Below, piece by piece: positions 53,940 to 61,949 of a DNA stretch of 64,000 nucleotides (the stretch's first letter is position 1; every line of letters starts with the position of its first letter). The stretch spans positions 1-64,000 of the forward strand of contig CANLTJ010000009.1 of the NCBI GenBank assembly GCA_947493995.1. The letters run 5' to 3'. Source of the stretch: an uncultured Arachnia sp. GTDB taxonomy: Bacteria; Actinomycetota; Actinomycetes; Propionibacteriales; Propionibacteriaceae. Both the position numbers and the translations under genes were made by a program. A model generated the notes under the pieces. The model was given only the letters and a program-made list of their open reading frames with translations. It was not told the origin of the DNA and did not search any database.

Positions 53940-55184
53940 ATGAAAACAGTCGTCATCACCGGTTTCGGCGCCACCACCCCTCTCGGTGGTGATGCACCCA
54001 GCACATGGGATTCTCTGCTCGCTGGTCGTTCAGGTGTTCGCCTCCTGGAGGAGGACTGGGCGCAGGACATGGCCGTCAGGATCGCGGCGCGCGTTGCGGT
54101 GGAGCCCGACATAGATCGGGTAGAGGCTCGTCGCCTTGACCGCTCCTCCCAATTGGCGCTCGTCGCAGCCATGGAGGCGTGGCGCGACGCCGGATTCTCC
54201 GTCGGCGAGGAGAACGACGTGGAGCGGGACCGTCTGGGCGTGGTCTGTGGCACCGGAATCGGCGGCCTCCACTCGCTGCTCACCAACTGGGACGTGCTGA
54301 AGGAGAAGGGCGCCCGCCGCGTCTCCCCGTTCACCATCCCCATGCTGATGGCCAACGCACCAGCCGCCAATATCGGGTTGAAGATCGGTGCGCGCGCCGG
54401 GATCCACACACCCGTGTCCGCGTGTGCCTCCTCCAACGAGGCCATCTCCCTCGGGCTGGACATGCTTCGGCTGGGGCGCGCGGACGTCGCCGTCGTCGGT
54501 GGCACGGAGGCCGTCATCCATCCGCTGCCGCTCGCATCCTTCAACAACATGCAGGCATTGTCCCGGCGCAACGACGAACCGGAGCGGGCGTCACGTCCAT
54601 GGGACACGGGCCGCGACGGTTTCGTGCTCGGCGAGGGTGCCGTGCTGATGGTCATTGAGACCCTCGAACACGCCAAGGCCCGCGGCGCACGCATCTATGG
54701 CACTGTGCAGGGTGCCGGCATCTCGGCCGACTCGCACGACATGGTGCAGCCTGACCCGGCCGGCTACGGCCAGATGACGGCCATGAAGCGTGCACTCACG
54801 GAAGCGGGACTTTCGGCCACCGACATCAACCACGTCAATGCACACGCCACCTCCACCCCGCAGGGCGACGTGACGGAGGCCGGCTCGATCCGTGCCGCTC
54901 TCGGCGACCATGCTTCCGATGTCATCGTCAATGGCACCAAGTCCATGACGGGACACCTCCTTGGGGGGGCCGGAGCACTGGAAACCTTCGCGACGGTGAT
55001 GGCGCTGTATGAGCGCAAGGTGCCGGGCACCATCAATGTCGAGGACATCGAGCCGGATTTGGGCGTCGATGTCGCCACGCGGGTGCGCGGGTTGCCCGAC
55101 GGTGACCTCGCGGCCCTCAACAATTCATTCGGTTTCGGGGGTCACAACGTCGCCATCGCGGTCACAAACGAGAACATCACCTGA
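53940..55184 (+). CDS. fabF: 3-oxoacyl-ACP synthase II FabF
   Basis: Elongating condensing enzyme, 414 residues. Catalytic triad: Cys162 in VSACASSNEA, His in NAHATSTPQGD and His in GTKSMTGHLLGGAGA. Full length, thiolase fold. AGGAG lies 5-6 nt upstream of the ATG at 53940. Last of the fab genes; the hairpin-bearing gap before it may allow its own promoter. The order fabD, fabH, acpP, fabF equals that in streptomycetes. Confidence 0.95.
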   Translation: MKTVVITGFGATTPLGGDAPSTWDSLLAGRSGVRLLEEDWAQDMAVRIAARVAVEPDIDRVEARRLDRSSQLALVAAMEAWRDAGFSVGEENDVERDRLGVVCGTGIGGLHSLLTNWDVLKEKGARRVSPFTIPMLMANAPAANIGLKIGARAGIHTPVSACASSNEAISLGLDMLRLGRADVAVVGGTEAVIHPLPLASFNNMQALSRRNDEPERASRPWDTGRDGFVLGEGAVLMVIETLEHAKARGARIYGTVQGAGISADSHDMVQPDPAGYGQMTAMKRALTEAGLSATDINHVNAHATSTPQGDVTEAGSIRAALGDHASDVIVNGTKSMTGHLLGGAGALETFATVMALYERKVPGTINVEDIEPDLGVDVATRVRGLPDGDLAALNNSFGFGGHNVAIAVTNENIT

Positions 55185-55195
55185 GTGGCCTCCGA

Positions 55196-55230
55196 CAATG
55201 GCTTCACGGCTCGACCGTGGTTCTCCATTG
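55196..55230 (+). terminator. Stem-loop after fabF
   Basis: Outer arms CAATGG/CCATTG and inner arms CACGG/CCGTG (55205-55209/55215-55219) form an interrupted hairpin just after the fabF stop. Plausible end of the FAS operon; no U tract. Confidence 0.5.
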
Positions 55231-55388
55231 ACGAATGACCACGCTTTTCTGGCCCGCGCCAGCGCACTGGTGGTCTGGGATCGCTAAACGCTTGTGACCA
55301 CGTGCTTCATCTCCTTTTGATCGACTGAGTGACCGTCCGCGGTGCTACGTTGATGGATTCAGCACCCATCAACGACGAGAGGGAACCG

Positions 55389-56624
55389 ATGGCAACCGCA
55401 CCTTTTGACAGCACCATTCCATTCCTGAAGGAGGGCTACCCCTTCATCTCCAATCGCTGTGACACGCTCGGCCAGGACGTGTTCGCAAGCCGCCTGGCAC
55501 TGGTCGTTCCGGTCACCTTCATGCGGGGCGCCGAGGCCGCCGAGAAGTTCTACGGCGAAGGTCGCTTCACTCGTGACAAGGCAATGCCTTCCACGATTCA
55601 GCACTTGCTGCAGGACAAGGGCTCCGTCCAAGCACTCGACGGTGAAGCTCACAGGGTGCGCAAGCACGCCTTCATGTCGCTCATGTCTCCGGAAGCCATG
55701 AACAAGCTGGGTGACATTTTCGAGGAGGAGTGGCAACGGGTTGAGGACCGGTGGCTCAGCCGCGGGCAGGTCAAGCTGCACGACATGGTGCGGGAGATTC
55801 TGACAAGGGCAGCCTGCCGTTGGGCAGAGGTGCCGCTGCCGGAGAAGGATGTGGCGCGGATCACCCACGAGCTGTCCCTGATGATCGATCAGGTGGCCCG
55901 TTTCGGGCCTCTGAACTGGTACGCCCAGCTGCGTCGGCGCGGCACCGAGAGCTGGGTGGCTGGCATCGTCCAGCAGGTGCGCAACGGTGAGCTGCGGCCC
56001 AGTGAGGGCTCGACGCTGGAGGTGTTCGCTCACCACCGTGACGTCGATGGTGAACTCATCTCTCCGGAGATCGCTGCCGTGGAGATCATCAACATCCTTC
56101 GACCATTGCTGGCAGTGTCACGCTTCATCGTCTTCGCCGCCGTCGCCCTGCACGAGCATCCCCAGTGGCGCGACACCTTCGCCTCCGGGGATCTTGAGGA
56201 CGTGGAACCATTCGTTCAGGAAGTTCGCCGGTTCTATCCGTTCTTCCCAGCGGTTCCCGGACGCGTGACGGATCAGTTCCGTTGGAACAACCACCAGTTC
56301 GGCAGGGGTGACATGGTGATCCTCGACCTCTACGGCACCTGCCACGACGCACGGCTCTTCAAGAATCCTGAAAGTTTCCAGCCCGAGCGCTTCCGCGGCT
56401 GGAGCTGGGATGAGGACCCCTACAGCCTGATCGCTCAGGGCGCTGGCAAGCACGATACCAGCCACCGATGCCCCGGGGAGTGGACTACCGTCGAGCTGCT
56501 GAAGCGTGCCGTGGTGATCCTCTCAAAAGCTCAATACGACGTACCCACCCAGGATCTCACGGTGCCATTGAGCCGCTTCCCGTCCCTTCCCCGGAGTGGA
56601 TTTGTGATTTCGCGCCCACGCTGA
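55389..56624 (+). CDS. CYP152-type fatty acid peroxygenase
   Basis: Peroxide-dependent P450 that hydroxylates (or decarboxylates) fatty acids without a reductase. The 411-residue length and sequence fit the CYP152 family: heme ligand Cys361 in SHRCPGEW and the carboxylate-binding Arg-Pro pair R238-P239 (NILRPLLAVSRF), characteristic of P450BSbeta and OleT. The residue corresponding to position 85 is Gln81 (SVQALDG), as in the hydroxylase P450BSbeta, while OleT decarboxylase has His. ATG at 55389 follows AGAGGG. It lies directly after the fatty acid synthesis genes, so an acyl substrate from this pathway is plausible (inference). Confidence 0.88.
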   Translation: MATAPFDSTIPFLKEGYPFISNRCDTLGQDVFASRLALVVPVTFMRGAEAAEKFYGEGRFTRDKAMPSTIQHLLQDKGSVQALDGEAHRVRKHAFMSLMSPEAMNKLGDIFEEEWQRVEDRWLSRGQVKLHDMVREILTRAACRWAEVPLPEKDVARITHELSLMIDQVARFGPLNWYAQLRRRGTESWVAGIVQQVRNGELRPSEGSTLEVFAHHRDVDGELISPEIAAVEIINILRPLLAVSRFIVFAAVALHEHPQWRDTFASGDLEDVEPFVQEVRRFYPFFPAVPGRVTDQFRWNNHQFGRGDMVILDLYGTCHDARLFKNPESFQPERFRGWSWDEDPYSLIAQGAGKHDTSHRCPGEWTTVELLKRAVVILSKAQYDVPTQDLTVPLSRFPSLPRSGFVISRPR

Positions 56625-56790
56625 CTGCAACGGTCACAACACGTTCGGGGCCTTCGAACAGGCAGGGCTTCCCGGACGCAGGTCGAAATGCGCGGTCGTA
56701 CGCCGCTCCTGTCGCCCGCTTCGGTGGAGGCCGCCACCGATGGGGGCCTCTGCTGGTAATGGCGCTGAATGTCTGAGATTCCCGGCCGTG

Positions 56791-57315
56791 TCACACCACC
56801 TGATGGAGCCAACGGATCGGCGCGTCTTCGCTTGCATAGCGGAACGTGTCCAACTCCTCGTCCCACGGCGTTCCGAGCAACGACTCCAGTGCCGATCGCA
56901 GTGTTTCGCCGCTCAGGCCGTGTTGGGACAGGACGTTGTTGATGCGGTCCTCGGAAACGAGAATGTCCCCGTGCACTCCCACTGTGGCGGCGAAGGCACC
57001 AAGAGTGGGGGTGAAGCAGAAGCGTTGACCGTCGGATCCGGGTGAGGCCTCTTCTGTGACCTCGAAGCGGACGCGCTGGAAGCCAGCGAGTTTGCTGGCA
57101 AGGGCCGCGCCCATGCCCGCCTCACCGCTCCACGGGAACTCAGCCCGACGGCTGTGCGGTTCCGCGGGCTGATCCGTCCAATCGAGGTGCAGTGCGTCAC
57201 CGAGCACACTGCCAGCTGCCCACTCCAGATGAGGGCACAGCGCCGCGGGCGCCGAGTGGATGAACAGCATACCCCGCGCCATGGGCTGACTCACAGCAGC
57301 CATGCGTGCAGTCAT
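56791..57315 (-). CDS. DUF3145 family protein
   Basis: A 174-residue protein with the DUF3145 core: RGMLFIHSAPAALCPHLEW near residue 15, FRYASEDAPIRWLHQVV at the end. ATG at 57315 has AGGAGG 9 nt upstream; the frame to 57480 is not supported. The family is found in actinobacteria near fatty acid synthesis genes (it follows fabF in streptomycetes as well), but here the gene is inverted relative to them. No function is known; a link with FAS is positional only. Confidence 0.85.
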   Translation of the reverse strand: MTARMAAVSQPMARGMLFIHSAPAALCPHLEWAAGSVLGDALHLDWTDQPAEPHSRRAEFPWSGEAGMGAALASKLAGFQRVRFEVTEEASPGSDGQRFCFTPTLGAFAATVGVHGDILVSEDRINNVLSQHGLSGETLRSALESLLGTPWDEELDTFRYASEDAPIRWLHQVV

Positions 57316-57470
57316 TTTTCTTGTCCTCCTGGTCCAGGCCGGATTGCCTTCCCCTGCGATGCGACCGCGAACCAGTTGCCCCAATCTTGCCCCACGACGA
57401 GGGCATCCCACAACAGACGGGAGGAAAAAGTGCTGCGCCTGCGGAACAGGCGTCGGATTCATCGACCCGT

Positions 57471-57540
57471 CTCGCCCCATTCACCGTCCACCAAGCCATA
57501 TGTTTCCTCGGTGACGAGCGAGTGCCGCGTGTCCGGTCGC
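57471..57540. repeat. Intergenic palindromic repeat, copy D
   Basis: Matches the family at 59550-59913: CTCGCC, then TCACCGTCCACCAAGCC, atgtttcctcggtgacgagcg, and the conserved GTGCCGCGTGTCCGGTC end. It lies in the 307-bp divergent gap between DUF3145 and the S9 peptidase gene, upstream of the promoter at 57588. Confidence 0.65.
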
Positions 57541-57587
57541 GATGTGGAGATACTTCAGCGTTGAAGGGTCGAAACCCGCGTCGGAGT

Positions 57588-57622
57588 TTGCGCGGTGCAG
57601 GGACCAGTCGTATACATGGCCC
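57588..57622 (+). promoter_or_regulatory. Leaderless promoter of the S9 peptidase gene
   Basis: -35 TTGCGC (57588-57593), 17-nt spacer, -10 TATACA (57611-57616), then 6 nt to the ATG at 57623. This spacing places the transcription start at or next to the A of the ATG, and no SD is visible, so the mRNA is probably leaderless. Confidence 0.65.
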
Positions 57623-59467
57623 ATGAGAACTCCCCTGTCCATCGAAGCTGCCCTCGCCGGCGCCGACGCCATCTCCCAGGTTCGTACTTCCGCTGCGGGC
57701 GTGCACTGGCTGGCGAGCATTGCCGACCAGAACGGCCGGGTCACCATCTGTCGTCACGACGGTTTGGAGACGGTGGAGCTCACGCCCGAGGCGAACGTTC
57801 GCTCCCGCGTGATGGAGTACGGCGGTGGCGCCTACGACGTGGCGGACGACCTCGTGACCTATTGCGACGACGTCACACGTCGCGTCGTCCTCCTGGAGAA
57901 CGGCAGCCACCGCCCGCTCACAGCCGCCCAGGAACGCTTCCGCTGGGGCGATCTGCATCTGGTGCCCGAACGACGACTGCTGCTCGCCGTCCGCGAGGAT
58001 CACGCTGCCAGCCCGGAGGCTCGCACCGAGATCGTGGCGCTGCATCTCGACGGTGACAATTCCGACGGGGGACGCGTGCTCCTGACGGGCGCCGACTTCT
58101 ACGCAGGTCCCCGCGTCCACGACGACCAGGTCGCCTGGTTCGAGTGGCAGCATCCCCACATGTCCTGGGACAGCTCAGCTGTCATGGTCTGCTCGCTCGA
58201 CGATCCCTCCGACGCGAGACGGGTCGCGGGCGGAACAGACGTCAGTGCCCAACACCCGATGTGGAGTGTCGATGGGGCGCTGGCGTGGGCATCGGACGAG
58301 ACCGGATTCTGGAACTGGTACCTCCGTGACGAAGTCGGCACGACGTCGTGGAACGTCGACCACGACTGTGACATCCCCACATGGGTCCTGAACACGGCTC
58401 CCGCCGCCATGGTGGGCAGTGATCTCCTTGCGACGATTGAGATTGTGAATGGCACGGGGGTGCTGGCGCTGTGGCGTCCGGGTACAGGAGAAGTGACGCA
58501 TCCCCTACCGGGGACCGCGTTCATTGAATCCATCGCGGCTCAGGGCGACGACATTCTCGTCATTGCAACCTGGCCCACCCGCCCCGCCACGTTGGTCCGG
58601 ATCACACCGTCCGGTGAGGTGACGGCGATCGTCGACAGCGACTCCATCAACGGCGCGCTCGCCCCAACATCGCGCTGGACGGACGGGCCAGCCGGTCCGG
58701 TCCAGTCCTGGTTCCACACGCATCCCGATTCGGATACTCCCCCACTTCTGGTCATGACGCATGGCGGCCCGACGTCGGCACATGATTCCGCCTACGACCA
58801 GCAGATCCATTTCTGGGTGTCCCGCGGCTTCGCGGTACTCGACGTCAACTACTCGGGCTCCACCGGCTTCGGCCGCGCCTACCGCGACCGGCTGAAGGGG
58901 CAGTGGGGCATCCTCGACGTCGCCGACGTCGTCGCAGCCGTGAGGGACATCACCGACGCTGGCCTCGCAGATCCGGAGCGCGTCGCCATCACCGGCGGCA
59001 GTGCGGGTGGCTACACCACGTTGCAGGCGCTCGTCACCACCGATGTCTTTGCCGCCGGCATCTCCTCCTACGGCATCGGCGACCTGCGGGCGCTGGTCGC
59101 GGACACTCACAAAGCTGAGTCACGCTACCCCGACAGCCTCATCGGGCCGTGGCCTGAAGCCAGACAGACGTATCTGGACCGCTCGCCCGTGACACAGCTG
59201 GAGAATCTGACAACGCCCATGCTCATCCTTCAGGGCCTGGAGGACAAGGTGGTGCCGCCAAACCAGGCCTCCGACCTGGCCGACGCCGTGCGCGCCGCCG
59301 GCAAACCCGTCGCCTTGATCACTTTCGATGGCGAGGGGCACGGCTTCCGAGGAATGGCAGCACGACGCGAGGCCCTGGAATCGAAGCTGTCCTTCCTGCA
59401 GCAGGTGTTCGGGATGGAGCACAGTGCCGACGTTCCGAAACTCGCCATCGAGAACCTGCAGAGTTGA
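57623..59467 (+). CDS. S9 family prolyl oligopeptidase-type peptidase
   Basis: A 614-residue cytosolic serine peptidase (no signal peptide). The N-terminal beta-propeller (blades such as VMEYGGGAYDVADDLVTY and LLLAVREDH) is followed by an alpha/beta hydrolase. The nucleophile is Ser in ITGGSAGGYTT, Asp in LEDKVVPPNQ, and His in GEGHGF near the end. It belongs to the acyl-aminoacyl-peptidase/dipeptidyl-peptidase-like group and would process oligopeptides; exact specificity is unknown. ATG at 57623 is chosen from the promoter spacing and family start; an open frame to 57542 is non-coding leader. Confidence 0.88.
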   Translation: MRTPLSIEAALAGADAISQVRTSAAGVHWLASIADQNGRVTICRHDGLETVELTPEANVRSRVMEYGGGAYDVADDLVTYCDDVTRRVVLLENGSHRPLTAAQERFRWGDLHLVPERRLLLAVREDHAASPEARTEIVALHLDGDNSDGGRVLLTGADFYAGPRVHDDQVAWFEWQHPHMSWDSSAVMVCSLDDPSDARRVAGGTDVSAQHPMWSVDGALAWASDETGFWNWYLRDEVGTTSWNVDHDCDIPTWVLNTAPAAMVGSDLLATIEIVNGTGVLALWRPGTGEVTHPLPGTAFIESIAAQGDDILVIATWPTRPATLVRITPSGEVTAIVDSDSINGALAPTSRWTDGPAGPVQSWFHTHPDSDTPPLLVMTHGGPTSAHDSAYDQQIHFWVSRGFAVLDVNYSGSTGFGRAYRDRLKGQWGILDVADVVAAVRDITDAGLADPERVAITGGSAGGYTTLQALVTTDVFAAGISSYGIGDLRALVADTHKAESRYPDSLIGPWPEARQTYLDRSPVTQLENLTTPMLILQGLEDKVVPPNQASDLADAVRAAGKPVALITFDGEGHGFRGMAARREALESKLSFLQQVFGMEHSADVPKLAIENLQS

Positions 59468-59505
59468 CGTTCCGCGAAGCCCTGCCGTCGGCGCCATCCC
59501 TCGCC

Positions 59506-59621
59506 GACCGGACACGCGGCACTGAGTGGCCACCACGTCGTGCAACGACCCGACTCGCCGCATTCACTGTCCACCGAGCCGTATATTTCCTCGATGGCGA
59601 GCGAGTGCCGCGTGTCCGGTC
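59506..59621. mobile_element. 116-bp element with perfect 18-bp inverted termini
   Basis: Left end GACCGGACACGCGGCACT (59506-59523) is the exact reverse complement of the right end (59604-59621). No coding capacity. The right part is the same motif found in the other intergenic repeats, so the element is likely the complete unit, or a MITE, from which the family derives. It follows the S9 peptidase gene by 38 bp. Confidence 0.65.
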
Positions 59622-59622
59622 A
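59550..59622. repeat. Intergenic palindromic repeat, copy F
   Basis: Copy with CGACTCGCCGCATTCACTG, then the CCACCGAG stem, GTATATTTCC and the GTGCCGCGTGTCCGGTC end. It shares the CACT...AGTG hairpin with copies G and H and forms the right portion of the 116-bp element. Confidence 0.65.
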
Positions 59623-59687
59623 GCACGTCGGGAATCAGGACATGGGCGGACGCGTCGGACCGACTTGCCACCGCGTCGACGAAGCGA

Positions 59688-59763
59688 CCCGACTCGCCGC
59701 AACCACTGCCCACCAAGCCGTATATCGCCTCGGTCACCAGTGACTGCCGCGTGTCCGGTCGGG
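59688..59763. repeat. Intergenic palindromic repeat, copy G
   Basis: Begins with CGACTCGCCGCAACCACTG and ends in GACTGCCGCGTGTCCGGTC. It contains CACTG...CAGTG and ACC...GGT pairs around GTATATCGCC. Copies F, G and H recur at about 138-151 bp, within a larger repeat unit that also includes CCGCGTCG..GAAGCG and a GGACGCAGGTGGACGA-type tail. Confidence 0.7.
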
Positions 59764-59838
59764 TAGCGGCCTGGGAAAGCGGAGCCCGGGACGCAGGTGG
59801 ACGACCGACGCCGGCCCACCACCGCGTCGTCGAAGCGG

Positions 59839-59913
59839 CCCGACTCGCCGCAACCACTGGCCACCGAGCCGTATATCGCCTCGGCGACGAGTGAGTGCCG
59901 CGTGTCCGGTCAG
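59839..59913. repeat. Intergenic palindromic repeat, copy H
   Basis: Last copy, with CGACTCGCCGCAACCACTGG, CCGAG...CTCGG stem around CCGTATATCGC, and the GTGCCGCGTGTCCGGTCAG end. The differences from copy G in the stem preserve pairing (AAG/CTC becomes GAG/CTC). The whole 59468-60024 gap (557 bp, between convergent genes) consists of these units; no gene is supported there. Confidence 0.7.
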
Positions 59914-60024
59914 GTAGCTGCCCGGGAAGCAGAGTCCGGGACACAGGTGGACGATCCACAGGCCGGAGCGCCGTCGACGACGACGCGAGAGCGCTTTACT
60001 CGTAGCCAACGGGAGCAGCGTCGA

Positions 60025-60981
60025 TCAGGGCCAGCGGGCACCCAGCGAGATGACCCCGAGCGCTGCCAGCACGGCAAAGATCAAAGCGAGTCCCGCGTAC
60101 CTGTCCGTGACCTCGGCGGGGACTCTCTCGTATCCGATGTCCGAACGGATGGCCCGGTAGATCTCGCTCAACTCCGAGGCGCTCTCGGCAGAGAACTTCG
60201 TGCCTCCGGAACGCGCGGCAATCTCGGACAGCTCGTAGTGATCGACGGCGACGCGCTGCCGCTCACCGTTGGACTCCACGTAGCCGTTCTGCGTGCCGTA
60301 GGCGATCGTGTAGATGGGCACACCCATCTCTTGGGCCACGTCGGCAGCCCCCGCGGAGGATCGGCCGATGTTCGTGGCACCGTCAGCGAGCAGCACGACG
60401 GCCGCGGGAGCGACGGCGTCGGGATCGTTCGGGTCCGGCGGCACAAGTTTCAGCGCGTCCAGACTGGTGTAGATCCCCTCACCGGTCGCGGTCGACGGCG
60501 CAAGCTCCAGCGCGTCCAGCGCCCGCACCACGGCACCCCGGTCCACGGTGGGTGGCACGGCCACATTGGCGGTCCCGGCGAAGGTGACGAGCGCCACATT
60601 GAAGCGCTCCGGCAACGACTGCACGAACTGCTGGGCAGAGTCCTTCGCGGCCTCCAACCGGTTGGGTTCGATGTCCTCGGCCTCCATGGACCAAGACACG
60701 TCGATGGCGACGATGACGGACGCGCGATCCCGCGGCTGCCGCGTGAAGTCCGTGGGCATGGCCCACGCGATGATCAGCGATGCCAGGCTCATGAGCGCAA
60801 GCAACACCGCCCCGTGACGCTTCCACGCTGCATCCTTCGGGATGATCAGCCGCAGCCGCGTGGACAGGGTGGAGCGCACCTGCCTGCCGGCCAACAACAG
60901 GTAGAGGGCGGCGATGAGGGGGATGATTGCCAGTGCCCACAGTCGTTCAGGGCGCATGAACTCCAGGACCAGCGGGCTCAT
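60025..60981 (-). CDS. VWA-domain membrane protein (BatA/BatB-like), second of pair
   Basis: A 318-residue membrane protein: hydrophobic segment at about 15-31 and another at 58-76, then a von Willebrand A domain with MIDAS DVSWS (VIVAIDVSWSMEAEDIEP), and a C-terminal span (LALIFAVLAALGVISLGARW). It is homologous to the gene upstream and translated with it by an ATGA overlap (60978-60981). In the MoxR-DUF58-VWA system the domain is thought to bind metal-dependent protein partners at the membrane face. Last gene of the operon. Confidence 0.86.
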   Translation of the reverse strand: MSPLVLEFMRPERLWALAIIPLIAALYLLLAGRQVRSTLSTRLRLIIPKDAAWKRHGAVLLALMSLASLIIAWAMPTDFTRQPRDRASVIVAIDVSWSMEAEDIEPNRLEAAKDSAQQFVQSLPERFNVALVTFAGTANVAVPPTVDRGAVVRALDALELAPSTATGEGIYTSLDALKLVPPDPNDPDAVAPAAVVLLADGATNIGRSSAGAADVAQEMGVPIYTIAYGTQNGYVESNGERQRVAVDHYELSEIAARSGGTKFSAESASELSEIYRAIRSDIGYERVPAEVTDRYAGLALIFAVLAALGVISLGARWP

Positions 60982-61949
60982 CGTGGCCACCTCGCAGCCA
61001 TCATGACGGCGCCGAGCGCGGCGACGATGGCGAAGCCGAGCGCACCGAATGCGTACTGGGCGGTGATGGGTTTGCGAACTTCCTCGTACCCGACGGACGT
61101 GCCGATGTCCTCATAGGCGTCCGCCAGAGAATCGACGGAGTCCGCGTTCACCGCGCGACCATCGGTCGCCTCCGCGATCTCCTGCATGGTCTCCACATCG
61201 GGCGGGACCGTCTCCCGCTCCCCGTCCACGTCGACGTACCCGTTCTGGGTTCCGAACGCGATCGTGTAGAGGGGGATGTCGGCCTGTTCGGCCATCCGGA
61301 CGGCGGCGCCCGGGCCCGAACCCACCGTGTTGGCGCCGTCGGACAGCATGACCACCATCGCGGGCGCCGGTTCCTCGTCCTCCCCGACGGGGGCCTGGTC
61401 CACCGCCCTGAGCGCCAGGGTGAGCGTATCCCCGATGGCCGTACCGTCGCTCAGTTCCAGGGCCATCAACGCCCGCAGCAGTGCTCCGCGATCCGTCGAA
61501 GGGGGGAACTTGATCGACGGCTGACCATTCAGCGCCACCAATGCCACGTTGTAGGTGTCGGGCAGCCCCTCGATGAAGTTCTGCGCGGCCTGCTTGGCGG
61601 CGGTGAGCCGGTCCGGCTGGACATCCTCGGCCTCCATGGACAGCGACGTGTCCACCACCATGACCACGGTCGCCCGTTCGCGGGGTACCTGTTCCGTCCC
61701 CAGGGGTTGGGCCCAGGCGAGAGCCAGTGCCACGAGTGAGCACATTGACATGGCCACCGCGAGATGCCGCGTCCAACGGCGCTGGGTTCCCATGACGGCC
61801 CCGAGGACACCGGTGTTGGTGAAACGCAGCGACGTGCGCTTGCGGAGCCGCATCAGCAACAGATAGGTGACGATGAGTACGGGCAGCACGGTCAGCACCC
61901 ACAACCGCCCCGGCGTCCTGAACTCGGGCACCGCAAGGAGCTCAATCAT
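60978..61949 (-). CDS. VWA-domain membrane protein (BatA/BatB-like), first of pair
   Basis: A 323-residue paralogue of the next gene: spans at about 17-33 and 62-80, MIDAS DTSLS in VVMVVDTSLSMEAEDVQP, and a C-terminal span (FGALGFAIVAALGAVMMAARW). The family motifs MEAED and AFGTQNGYVD are shared, which indicates a tandem duplication. Its ATG overlaps the DUF58 stop as ATGA. Function is inferred from the MoxR/DUF58/VWA neighbourhood; mycobacterial homologues (such as Rv1481) lie in the same order and affect envelope stability. Confidence 0.88.
   Translation of the reverse strand: MIELLAVPEFRTPGRLWVLTVLPVLIVTYLLLMRLRKRTSLRFTNTGVLGAVMGTQRRWTRHLAVAMSMCSLVALALAWAQPLGTEQVPRERATVVMVVDTSLSMEAEDVQPDRLTAAKQAAQNFIEGLPDTYNVALVALNGQPSIKFPPSTDRGALLRALMALELSDGTAIGDTLTLALRAVDQAPVGEDEEPAPAMVVMLSDGANTVGSGPGAAVRMAEQADIPLYTIAFGTQNGYVDVDGERETVPPDVETMQEIAEATDGRAVNADSVDSLADAYEDIGTSVGYEEVRKPITAQYAFGALGFAIVAALGAVMMAARWPR

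Noticed and set aside
57306..57626. Plus-strand frames in the DUF3145/S9 gap
   Set aside because: They run through a repeat copy and the promoter, with no RBS and low-complexity translation.
59504..59913. Repeats considered as a CRISPR array
   Set aside because: Repeat units are about 75 bp in 138-151-bp periods with similar, not unique, intervening sequence, and there are no cas genes.
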